A DNA stretch of 64,000 nt from Avena insularis (Eukaryota; Streptophyta; Magnoliopsida; Poales; Poaceae), in contig CM042688.1 in the NCBI GenBank assembly GCA_023614405.1, positions 443,786,028 through 443,850,027 on the forward strand, given 5' to 3'. Made by a program: the position numbers and the translations under genes. Below, one piece after another: positions 13,038 to 21,240 of this stretch. The notes below the pieces were generated by a model, which searched no databases, was not told where the DNA came from, and was given only the letters and a program-made list of their open reading frames with translations. Position 1 is the first letter of the stretch; each line of letters starts with the position of its first letter.

Positions 13038-13673
13038 CACTATGATGGCGTCGAGCTCGGCTAATGTGGAGACAAGGGCGGCGGGCGGCCTATCAATCTT
13101 CGGCTGCTCGGGTGCATCATCGTGCATCGCCGCCCTATCATCCTTGGTCGGCTGGTCAGGTGCGTCCAACTGGAGGAGCGGCTGCGGCTCGGCGGCGTTG
13201 GGCTGTGGGGTCACGAGTTCCGGCGAGGCGGGCCTGTTCCTGCTCGAGTTGCTGCCGGTGCAGGCGGGCACATGTATCGGCCCCGGTTGACCTCTCGCAT
13301 TCCAAGCACTTATCCCCTCCCACAAATTAGGGGGGATCAACGACTTTATCATCTCGTTGACCTGGGACGCCACTATGTCGAGCAACTGCGCTTTGACCTG
13401 TTGTAGGTCCTCCACCTGCTTCTTCAGCTGCTCAACCTCGGCGCGTGCCGCGCCCGTCACCCTCCTCGCCTTTTTGGACTTGGCGTCCGAATCGTAGTAG
13501 TCCCGTACCTTCATGTTCAAACCAAAGCCGGACACACGGCCAGCTGACATCAGCGGGAGATCTAACTTCCTTTTCTTCATCGCGTTCGTCGCCCGGTTGA
13601 AAGCCGTGTCCCACGGCTCCGTAGACCCCTCGGACGACTGCGGGTTCTTAGCCAAATCCTTCAACGCTTCGTC
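13038..13673 (-). pseudogene. Second gene, second exon: coiled coil and Pro-rich linker
   Basis: The segment is open for its whole length (DEALKDLAKNP... to ...DAIIV). It contains a basic KSKKARR patch, a Leu/Gln-rich heptad stretch (VEQLKKQVEDLQQVKAQLLDIV) that should form a coiled coil, and then a Pro/Ala/Asp-rich linker. Coiled coils in this position are common in this protein family and probably serve dimerisation. It joins the flanking exons in phase 0 at the 13674 acceptor side and the GTAACT donor at 13037. Confidence 0.65.
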
Positions 13674-13770
13674 CTTCGGGAAAAGGAAATTAAGGTGAAC
13701 CCAATTAGAATTTTGTCTCTGTTATCTAATTAGATCAACTCGAGATATAAGCTATAATGAAATTCCTTAC

Positions 13771-14757
13771 CAGCTTTTCCTCGAAGGCCTTCACGGTCGG
13801 ATCGTTGGTAACAAATTCCCTGGTCTTCCAGTCGAGGAAGTAGCGGGACCAGACATAGTTCCTCGTCTGTATGTCTGTTATTTTGTACCACGGGTTGTCT
13901 TTTCCTAGACGTATATACTCGTTGTCCTCCTTCTCCCAAATCGGCTGTTTTCCTCGGTAGCCACCGCTTCCGAGATGGTGCTTACCTATGTTCAACTCTT
14001 GCATTTCCCTCCCCTAGGCGGTCCATTCTCGAGCCACCTCCGTGTTGAAGGACTCCTTCAATGCATCGAAGTCTTCTCTAGGGAGATGCGGCTCTTCCTT
14101 ACTTATCTTCTCCCAACTGTCACCCTCGTTAATCTTCTTCTTCACCCGGAATCTCCAGCTGCTCAAGGCGGTGCTCATATTCGTGATGGCATTAGCTTCC
14201 GCCCTTTTTTTGGAGTCCTCGTCCGGGAACTTGTATCTTTGGTGAAGCTTATCGAGCATGGTTTAGAGTATAGCCGTATTCTCTGAGCTTCTGATGTCCT
14301 TAGTGGTGATTGAAACACTCTCCCGGACGATGCACCCTATTTGCATGCTGAACCCGGAGGCTGCCTTCTTCGGCTCTAATGGTAGGCCAGATTCCGAGAG
14401 AGAAGTGAAATCGTTTGTGACGTTGGCGAGCACTTGCGCCTTCCGGGGCCTCCTTGGCCTCGCCGCCTTCTTCCCGGCGGTCGGATTGGTGCCGCTACCA
14501 CTTGCGTCGTGGTCGCCGCCATCGGTGGTGTCGTTGTCCTCCCGGCCATCGGTGGTGCCGTAATCATCGGTGGTTTCCTCCCGGCCGCCCTCATAATCAT
14601 CGGCGACTTCCTCCCGGCCACCCTCATAACCAGCAGCTCCGGCGGCGGCCTCCGCCTCCTCCATCTCCTCGTTCCAGAATGACTTGTTGTGCTCTCTCGC
14701 TTGTTCTTCAATGCTCATGTGCTTAGAAGTGTCGGGCTCATCCGCGTTTCCCGACAT
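13771..14757 (-). pseudogene. Second gene, first exon: Ptta/En/Spm-type transposase domain
   Basis: The exon starts MSGNADEPDTSKH at 14757. A repeated acidic GGREE-type stretch and a basic PRRPRK patch precede the domain. Recognisable family blocks are SGLPLEPKKAASGF, CIVRESV, LDKLHQRYKFP, WRFRVKKKI, SWEKIS and GREMQELNIG-HHLGSGGYRG. The in-frame TAA at 14263-14265 lies between NTAIL and TMLDKL. The TAG at 14014-14016 lies between EWTA and GREMQEL, where relatives usually have Trp, so TGG to TAG is the likely change. The exon ends EEKL at a GTAAGG donor at 13770. The domain is assigned from remembered family sequences. Confidence 0.75.
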
Positions 14758-14819
14758 GTTTATTTGCGCTTTATATAATGAGGCAAAAAGTTAGCACAAA
14801 AGGCAAAAAAATATAGTAC

Positions 14820-15018
14820 AGTCCCATTTCTCCCAGAATGTTGATTAACTTCTGTTTCGGTTGAGAAATGGTCACTCCTAGGTAGTAGAATAATTAGCAA
14901 AGGTCATGCCCAAAAATTCAAAATTTCGGCATGACCTTTGCTAATTTTTTTACTACATAGGAGTGCCCATTTCTCAACCAAAATGGAAGTTAATCAACAT
15001 TCCGGGAGAAATGGGACT
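14820..15018. repeat. 199-bp foldback (MITE-like or hairpin-forming)
   Basis: The left arm starts GTCCCATTTCTCCC at 14821 and the right arm ends GGGAGAAATGGGAC at 15017. The arms pair over about 90 bp (including TTGATTAACTTC, TGAGAAATGG, ACTCCTA and TTAGCAAAGGTCATGCC) with a loop of about 20 bp around 14915-14930. Only a few mismatches and short gaps are visible. It lies in the spacer between the two CACTA genes. I see no clear target duplication, so it may be a nested MITE or an inverted duplication. Confidence 0.85.
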
Positions 15019-15109
15019 CAATGAAATCCCTGCAAAAACATATCCCCCCAACATATATATATCACCCCATATGGTGCTTAGTAGCACCCCAGGTCATGAA
15101 TATATACAA

Positions 15110-15237
15110 TTCTGCTTAGCATCCAAATAACCAGGAAATCATTATGCTTAGCATCCAAATAACCAGGAAATCACCAGGAATCATTCTGCTTAACATCAAA
15201 TCACCAGGAATCATTCTGCTTAGCATCCAAATAACCA
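15110..15237. repeat. Local direct repeats (TGCTTAGCATCCAAATAACC)
   Basis: TGCTTAGCATCCAAATAACC occurs at about 15112, 15145 and 15218, with a shortened form near 15187. The copies are separated by AGGAAATCA and CCAGGAATCATTC modules. This is an irregular tandem array of about four copies. Confidence 0.8.
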
Positions 15238-15637
15238 TATATATCGATCCACACAAATCACCAACACTCTGGTTGCTTGAGGAGGCCATCTAGAAGCTAG
15301 GTCATGGGGATGATCAAGATCAAGCCTGAACCAGTTCTAGGAGGAGAAGACTAACAAGCTCAAGACCAGATCACTAGGTTGAGCTAACCAAGATAAACAA
15401 GCAACCTCATGCATCAAGGTAGAAACTCACTAGATCACTAGCTAGATCTAGTAGCATAGATGTTCTTATCATATAAGAAAATTATGATTTTGGTGGGGAA
15501 TACTCTCAGGTTAGCATAAAGGCTATGCTAGTCATCATAGAGCAGAGAGGCAACAAATAGGATCTGTTCTTGTTTAAAGTCTAATTTTAGCTTTCACTTT
15601 TTAGTCTCTGGATTAAATTCCATGTAGAAAGAACAGA

Positions 15638-15945
15638 GTAGCAGATCATGCTGACTGGCTACTGCTATGCACACACCAAGAAATGGAGGCACCATAGTAG
15701 CAGCTCAGTACATCAGATTCCACTTGAGTCAAACATATGAACAATAAATACCAACACCATAGATTCAATCATTTTCCTAATCTAGTAGACTAGAAATTAT
15801 TTGTAAGATCATCTAATCTTTCATAAGCCAACATTCACTTCTAAAGCGTCAGTCTATGCATCATTGGCTAGGGCATAGCAGTAGATCATGCTACATAGGC
15901 TATTACTATGCACACTCCAAGAAGGAGGTAGCATAGTAGCAGCCC
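15638..15945. repeat. Pair of 65-70-bp direct repeats
   Basis: GTAGCAGATCATGCT...CTATGCACACACCAAGAA...CATAGTAGCAGC at 15638-15706 recurs as GCAGTAGATCATGCT...CTATGCACACTCCAAGAA...CATAGTAGCAGC at 15879-15945 in the same orientation, with several differences. It is an old local duplication. Confidence 0.75.
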
Positions 15946-16089
15946 ATGGCAGCAGAAGCCAATATAGCAGATTCTCAAATTAATGTCTTAAGACAGCCAG
16001 TTGTAAAGAATATTCTAATTTCACAAGTAATGGTCTCAAATCTTGTACTGAATGGATGTACTCAATGAAATCATATCACCTAATCTACC

Positions 16090-16440
16090 CTAAAGAACCC
16101 TAGCCAACGAGTAGGAGGAGGGGGAGGAGGAAGGGGGAGGGGGCCTTACCGGCTGGTGCTCCGGCTGCGGGCGCGAGGTCGACGGCGTGGGCCTCCTCCT
16201 GGTGCGGGCCTCCTCCTCCTCTCTCCTGCACGGGTGCGGGCGCGAGGTCGACGGCGTGGGCCTCCTCCTGGTGCGGGCCTCCTCCTCCTGGCGTGGTGCT
16301 CTACCTCCGGTGGCGGCGTAGACGGCGTGGTGGGCCGCTCCGGTGCTCCTCTGGTGCGGCGCGGGAGGGGGACAGTGGCGTGGGAGGGGGACGGCGGCGT
16401 GGGAGGGGGACGACAGATCGAGTGGCAATGTTGGTAGAGG
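16090..16440. repeat. GC-rich segment with 69-bp tandem duplication
   Basis: The block from TGCGGGCGCGAGGTCGAC (16166) to GGGCCTCCTCCTCCT is repeated at 16235, a period of 69 bp. The flanks are also GC-rich and purine/pyrimidine-biased. Minus-strand frames give Pro/Arg-rich peptides and plus-strand frames give Gly/Arg-rich ones. None has a recognisable domain, so I do not call a gene. The base composition is very unlike the AT-rich spacer on either side. It could be a captured host fragment or a GC-rich leader exon of the second gene. Confidence 0.65.
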
Positions 16441-16485
16441 GGGAGGGGAAGGGAGAGTGGTGTCGTTTTTTTGCTAAGTGTAAAC

Positions 16486-16570
16486 ATTCTGTGGCGCATC
16501 CGACCAACAGATGCGCCACAGAATTGTAGATTTATGTGACGCATCCCACCAATAGATGCGCCACAGAATT
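16486..16570. repeat. Internal copy of CACTA subterminal motifs
   Basis: Two back-to-back hairpin-like motif pairs are present: ATTCTGTGGCGCAT (16486) with ATGCGCCACAGAAT (16511), then TATGTGACGCAT (about 16533) with ATGCGCCACAGAATT (16555). They are the same words found at the two ends of the element, but here they lie 4.7 kb from the right end and 6.5 kb from the left. This could be a remnant of a nested related element or an internal protein-binding site. Confidence 0.8.
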
Positions 16571-16618
16571 CTTTGACTAGATTAAATAAAAAGAAAGTCA
16601 CTGCTATATTGACAACAA

Positions 16619-16697
16619 CAGAGAACTAATCAGTGGTTTCTTGTTAACTGGAACACAGGGTGGCTAGGTTCGAATCCTAGTTGCCCCACATTTTTTT
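16619..16697 (+). other. tRNA-like T-arm with B box and poly-T
   Basis: CTAGG-TTCGAAT-CCTAG (16664-16680) forms a perfect 5-bp T-arm with a 7-base loop and holds the Pol III B-box core GGTTCGAATCC. TTGCCCC and ACA follow, as a 3' acceptor half would, then a run of seven T at 16691-16697. AATCAGTGG near 16628 is weakly A-box-like. No matching 5' GGGGCAA is found upstream, so this is not a complete tRNA. It may be a tRNA fragment or SINE head. Confidence 0.4.
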
Positions 16698-16870
16698 AAC
16701 TTTTTTTAAATTATTTTAGTTAATTATATTTAATGAAAGAAAACACTAGGTATTTTCTATTTCCATATCCTTAAATATCACTCACATACATATATGCTTG
16801 TTCTCTCACATAGACACACATGTGATACACAAAAAAGTCTTTCTTCGTCCTGGTTCCAAGCTAGCTAGCT

Positions 16871-17275
16871 TTAGCGTCTCTTCGCAATCTTCTTGCCCTT
16901 CTTGTTGGTGGTTGAATACTTTATGCCAACCACCTTGAGATTTCTTCGCGTGAACGGACAACCTTTGGTGGGTAGGGAGGTCTTCCTTCTTACTTTACTA
17001 GTAGTAGGCATGTCAAAGTGCTTGTCGAATTCCTCCTCGATCTTTGGATCACCGTTCTTATCCAAGTCTTCCTTGTTGGCGTCTCCTTGCATTCCGATGA
17101 TGCTCCTCTTGCCCCTCCTCACGACAACACGGCTAGGTCTTGACGGGTTGGTGATGAAGAAGCATTGGTCAACTTGGCTGGCGAGTACCCATGGCTCATT
17201 TTTCGCGGATGCGTTCTTTGACTTGGCATCGGGTATAACCATGGTGGTGAAATACCAGCCTTCTTTTTCGACGTT
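16871..17275 (-). pseudogene. tnp2 gene C-terminal tail
   Basis: NVEKEGWYFTTMVIPD, NEPWVLASQVDQCFFITNP and VVRRGKRSIIGM complete the DUF4216-type region. An acidic stretch and a Lys/Arg-rich end (PTKGCPFTRRN, NKKGKKIAKRR) follow, probably with nuclear-localisation character. It ends at TAA 16871-16873. The region from here to 16700 is AT-rich spacer. Confidence 0.75.
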
Positions 17276-18220
17276 CTAGGCCCATCTCACACGGAACATT
17301 GGCACCGTCTCTCCACAGTAGTTGAGCTCCCAAATCTCCTCGATCCTTCCGAAGTACCGTTCCTTGATAGTAGCCTCGTCATCGGCGAAAGATAGCATAG
17401 TTACTCCTGAGTTTTGGTATTCGCTATTCTTGTCCTTTTCCTCGGTGCCGAATCTGTAACCGTTGATGTTGTACGCTTGATAGGTCTTTACGTTTTGCCC
17501 GGGGCCCCGTGATAAGGCAAATATGAGTTTTTCTTCTTCCATAGATGGTGTTATGGTCTTTGCGAGAAGCTCTTGTGTTTTCTTGAACCAGCGGCCGAAG
17601 CTCGATTTTTGCTCTCTGGTTATGTCTCCATTCTTCCTCGTTCGGCCCAGGTCGATGTTACTCTGCTCGACTACGCGTTTGTGCTCATTCACCCAAGGTT
17701 CGATCGATGTAAAGTGTTGTAGCACGACCCGGTGAGCCCTGTCAAAGTCGTCGCGTCGATTCTCAATGCCCACATGGAGTGAGCGGGACCCCTCGCAGTG
17801 ACCCTCTCCAGCGAGCCTACCGAGGTGTGTCCTGGTTGGCAGACCAACATCCTCATCCTCGCTCCTTATATAATTATGGCAGAAGGTGATGCACTCGTAT
17901 GTTAGGAAGCCCTTGGCCATGCTTGTGTCTGGACGGGACCTGCTACGAACGTATCCTTTCATGACACCGTTCTGCCTTTCGAACGGCATCATGTTGTGCA
18001 AGAACGTCGGGCCGAGATGCTTGATGTCATCAACGACATGGAGACATAGATGCACGCAAATATCACAGAATGCGGGCGGGAAGTAAATTTCGAGCTCGCA
18101 TAGTATCACCACGATCTCTTCCTGTAGCCTTTGGAGCTGCCTCACGCTGATCGACTTCCTAGTGATGACGTCGAAAAAGTTGCACAGGCCAAACAGTGTA
18201 TCACGTACGTGCTCGTCCAT
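17276..18220 (-). pseudogene. tnp2 gene, DUF4218 and DUF4216-like blocks
   Basis: The frame is the same as the core, separated from it by one stop. FPPAFCDICVHLCLHVVDD and MMPFERQNGVMKGYVRSRSRP are the DUF4218 signature. A variable Glu/Lys-rich stretch follows, then SFADDEATIKERYFGRIEEI and FRVRWA, which resemble DUF4216. The TAG at 17276-17278 follows RVRWA. Past it the same frame reads NVEKEGWYFTTMVIPDAKSK, so this stop is also premature. Confidence 0.85.
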
Positions 18221-18247
18221 TATCCCTCGGATCGCGACGGGTAGTAT

Positions 18248-19600
18248 CTACGTCATCAGCACGTGACAGTCGTGAGACTTCATCCCGGTGAACCTCTTCT
18301 TCGCTGCATCGAGATATCTGCTTATCTTTGATGAGTAACCGTGAGGAACTTTGACTCCTAGGAGGCACCTGAAAAACTGATCGAGCTCCTCCGGACTAAG
18401 CGTGTAGCATGCAGCTGGAAGTACCACAGAGTTCTTCTTAGCCCTTTCGCGGAGACGTTGAGTCCCTTTCGTTTGATCATCATCATCATCATCGGCTTCA
18501 TCACCACTACTGGGGGCCTGTAGTTCTTTCCTAATGCCAAGATATTTCAGGTCGTATCTTTCTTTCGCCCCATCCTTGCCCTTTTCCAAATTGCAAAGAG
18601 TGCCAAGCAGACTCTCCGTAATGTTCTTCGTAATGTGCATGACATCGAGGGAATGTGGCGTGTGCAGGTACTTCCAGTACTCCAAGTCGTGGAAAACAGT
18701 CCTGGCTTTCCATACACCCAGCAATGGCTCTACCGCCCTCGGTCGCTTCATTTTTCTCGGCGAAGGGCACTCCTCCCAATTTTTCAAAAGCTCGTCGATT
18801 TCTACGCCACTCCTCGGCAGCGGGGCTCTGTCAGGCTTCTCTTTACCATTAAACAGATCACCGCGTTTCCTCCACACGTGATCCAAGCGAAGCCACCTTA
18901 GAGCACCTGGGAACACGGTTTTCAAAGACCCGGGATCCCTTTGTAGCTGGAGATGCGGGGTATTATCCATGCACCTGACACAGCCGCAGAATCCATGGCC
19001 GACCTGGCAAGCTACATATGCGTAACCAGGATAGTCGTGCACCGTCATGAGCAACGCGACTCTCATATCAAAATAATCTTCCTTGTAGGCGTCCCACGTA
19101 TGGGGTGGATTATTCCACAACAATTCTAACTCCTCTTTCAGCAGCCGGAGATACAGATGTATGTCGACACCTGGTTGTTTCGGCCCCTGAATGAGAATAC
19201 ACATGTGTATGTACTTCTGCTTCGTGCACAACCACGGGGGAAGGTTGTAAGGCCATACAAACATGGGCCAGGTGCTATGCGTGCTACTCTGGTTGCCAAA
19301 CGGATTGAGTTCATCAGTGCTCATACCCAGCCTAACGTTCCTTGCGTCGTCCCCGAACTTCTGCGGGAAGGCGAGGTCCAATGCTTGCCACTGGGTGGCG
19401 TCTGCAGGGTGTGTCAGGATATAGCCCTTCTCCGGATCCTCTTCGGGCTTCTCCCTTTCCGCGTGCCATTGCATGAGCTTTGCTTCCTTAGGGTCACGTA
19501 ATACCGCTGCAGACGTGGAGTCATAGGAAAGTACCATACCACCTTTCGAGGAACCTTCTTTTTCCCAACCTTGTACCGCCCGTGGCTGCACTTCGGACAT
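18248..19600 (-). pseudogene. tnp2 transposase core (PF02992-type)
   Basis: After a one-base frameshift near 19500 the frame reads RDPKEAKLMQWHAE, DPRNVRLG-type (DARNVRLGMSTD), NPFGNQSS, STWPMFVWPYNLPPWLC, IQGPKQPG, HDYPGYAY, VGHGFCGCVRCM, FHDLEYWKYL and TPHSLDVMHITKN. These are the hallmark blocks of Transposase_21/tnp2. The segment runs to HDCHVLMT and a TAG at 18248-18250. The same frame continues ILPVAIRGIMDEHV, and family members have Gln at the stop (CAG to TAG). Confidence 0.9.
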
Positions 19601-20309
19601 GTCGTGCTGTTCTCATACTCATCCCGATACATTATGCAATCGTTGATGTAGGCGTGGTATCTCTTGTGAGGTAGGTCAAGAGGGCACACGACTTTCTTGG
19701 CCTCCTCGATACTACGTGGCAATGTGTTCCCCTCCGGAAGACGGTCGTGCCAGAATTCCATGTTCTCGCTGAAGCTAGTGTCGGTCCATTTGTTATTCGA
19801 CTTCTGCTCCAGAGCATCAAGCGTTACTTTCAAGCATGTATCCTAGGGCCGGCATCCAGGAAAAAACGGAGTCATCCCATCTTTCTTCATTTGCGCCAGC
19901 TTGGCTTTCTCCCTTTCAGCAGCCCTGGCGTTGCTCGTCTGCTTGTGGAGCAGTTCTTAAACATGAATGTCCTAAAAGGCCGATCGAGGGATCTCCGTGT
20001 CCGCAGATCCATCTTCTTCGTCATGATGATCTTCTCCGCTGGCATCTCCTTCATCATTATTATGGTCTTGTCCGGGAGACTCTTCGTCTTCTCGCCGCCC
20101 TCCCTCGTCTTCACCCGCACCATTTGCTGTCGGCTCGAAGAAACGCGTCGGCGGTGCTGCTCCAGTATTCCGGAATCAGGGTCGATCCACCTATCGAGTT
20201 TGCATGATCGACAAGGGTATCTTATCTGGCGCATGTTCCGCCGAATCATGTCTGCCTTCGTGTCTTTCTTGTATCTAGCGATTCGACCGGAGTCCATCGC
20301 GAGAACCAT
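19501..20309 (-). pseudogene. tnp2 gene N-terminal part
   Basis: MDSGRIARYKKDTKADMIRR leads into IRYPCRSCKLDRWIDPDSG, the Cys-rich transposase-associated block (its first half seems absent). After a frameshift near 20150 another frame gives an acidic linker (GEDEGGRREDEESPG...). KAKLAQMKKDGMTPFFPGCRP follows and is stopped by TAG at 19843-19845, where relatives have Glu or similar. The same frame then continues DTCLKVTLDALEQKSNNKW, FWHDRLPEGN, EEAKKVVCPLDLPHKRYHA, INDC and CPKCSHGRYK. This zinc-ribbon-like CxxC region precedes the catalytic core in tnp2 proteins. Confidence 0.8.
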
Positions 20310-20997
20310 GGTTAATTATTGCCTGCGAGAAATTATGTTTATTAATACCGCAACATGCGTGTGCACACACACCCACAGAACGACACACACACACGCATGC
20401 ATATGCATGGTCGCCGGGAAAATTTGGCATGACCTCCCCTAAAACTAGGACATATGGGTGGTGCAAAAATTTGCCGAAACGGAAATGAATCAACATTTCG
20501 GCAAACATCCATGCACCACGCCGGCACAAGCAACAACAAAAAGAATATTCGCACATATCCAAATATGCATGCGCCACGCCAAAAAGCTTCTTGCATAGCA
20601 TAAGCATCGTATCACCATACGAATCCGGTCGTCCAAAACGCCCGCGCGCGACAAGCTCTTCCCCTACAACAAACATACATACACACCGCCACACCAAAAC
20701 ATGCATATGCATGTCTCTCCAAGCTATACTCACCCAGTAGATCCCGGACGAGAACACGGTCGGTGAGATGTGGGAGAGGAGGAGATTATGTAGAGGCTCA
20801 CCCTCACCAAATATATACCAACAAATCTAGGTTAAACACACAAAATAAAGCAAAATATGAGCAAAATGGCCTAGGATAGAGAAGGGGGTCGAGCTAGATA
20901 GAGGTATGTAGGAGAAGGGGATGGAGTGGGTGGGAGAAGGTGGGAGATGCCACAGATATTGGGCCATGTGCAAGATGGCAAGCTGGGGCGATCGCCA
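20310..20997. other. CACTA 5' region (leader and promoter side)
   Basis: This lies between the transposase start and the right terminal cluster. It holds a CA-rich stretch at 20358-20400, an acceptor-like site just upstream of the transposase ATG, and no coding frame with a recognisable domain. It should contain the element promoter, reading leftward, but I cannot point to a certain TATA box. Confidence 0.5.
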
Positions 20998-21240
20998 TGG
21001 CAGTGCACTTTCTGGGCGCACGTGGTGTTATGCGCCACGTAAAAGCCACATTTACGTGGCGCCGCCAGCGGCAATGATTGAGTGGGGCCCTTCGTGGCGC
21101 ATCCGTGCCCGTGTGCCACCGAATTTGCTGCTTTCAGTGATGCACTGGCACTCGTGCGCCACAGAAATTAATTTTTGTGGCGCATGGCCTTCCGTGCGCC
21201 ACAGAATAGGGGTTCACCTATAGCATGTTTCCTAGTAGTG
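20998..21240. repeat. CACTA right (5') subterminal cluster and terminal inverted repeat
   Basis: Several GTGGCGC/GCGCCAC words are spaced over 21020-21208, including TTTTTGTGGCGCAT at 21174 and GTGCGCCACAGAAT at 21195. The end is TTTCCTAGTAGTG (21228-21240), the inverse of CACTACTAGGAAA. Satellite resumes at once with TATGGATCCACC. Confidence 0.92.

Larger units (their letters stand above)
10801..14757 (-). pseudogene. CACTA second gene (Ptta/En/Spm domain plus Ulp1-like region), broken
   Basis: Five open segments on the minus strand can be joined into one gene. The start is the ATG at 14757. Parts in order are an acidic N-terminus, a Ptta/En/Spm-type plant transposase domain, a nuclear-type basic stretch with a coiled coil, a proline-rich linker, a DUF8039-like region, a Lys/Arg-rich stretch and a Ulp1-like region. 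Introns that fit GT-AG rules and keep the frame are 13674-13770, 12950-13037 and 11371-11472. Damage: in-frame TAA at 14263-14265, TAG at 14014-14016 and TAA at 12054-12056, a frameshift near 12880-12900, and another in the run of six G near 10928-10935. In autonomous En/Spm elements the second protein binds subterminal repeats and helps excision. This copy cannot make it. Confidence 0.8.
15019..16085. other. Non-coding spacer inside the CACTA element
   Basis: No coding frame is convincing. It holds a small inverted repeat GGTGCT...AGCACC near 15073-15088, a cluster of short direct repeats at 15110-15237, and a pair of 65-70-bp direct repeats at 15638-15706 and 15879-15945. The rest is AT-rich with no recognised feature. 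It may contain the promoter or 5' leader intron of the second gene. Confidence 0.6.
16871..20309 (-). pseudogene. CACTA tnp2-type transposase gene, broken
   Basis: This is the main transposase of the element, which would bind the CACTA ends and cut DNA. The first ATG is at 20309, just after an acceptor-like TTTCTCGCAG, so a non-coding leader exon may exist. Parts in order are a C-terminal piece of the transposase-associated domain (RYPCRSCKLDRWIDPDSG), an acidic linker, the tnp2 core, a DUF4218 block, a DUF4216-like block and a basic tail ending KKIAKRR at 16871. Damage: a frameshift near 20150, TAG at 19843-19845, a frameshift near 19500, TAG at 18248-18250 and TAG at 17276-17278. Outside these points the frames join cleanly and motifs are well kept, so decay is fairly recent. 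Confidence 0.88.
9991..21240 (-). mobile_element. CACTA (En/Spm) DNA transposon, decayed
   Basis: The right end reads ...TTTCCTAGTAGTG, so on the minus strand the element begins CACTACTAGGAAACATGC, a typical grass CACTA terminus. Inside both ends lie clusters of the subterminal motif TTCTGTGGCGCAT and its inverse ATGCGCCACAGAA. Gene order on the minus strand is tnp2 transposase first, second gene next, the usual order for this superfamily, so the 5' end is the right end. At the left, the satellite runs to about 9990 (GCATGTAT) and passes directly into TTTTTTGGGC and a subterminal motif. No CACTA terminus is present there, so the outermost few tens of bases seem to be lost. Both main genes have several stops and frameshifts, so the copy cannot move by itself. 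TAT next to both edges might be the 3-bp target duplication, but this is not certain. Confidence 0.93.

Noticed and set aside
19747..20442. 231-codon plus-strand ORF opposite the transposase
   Set aside because: It is antisense to recognisable tnp2 sequence and has no domain of its own.
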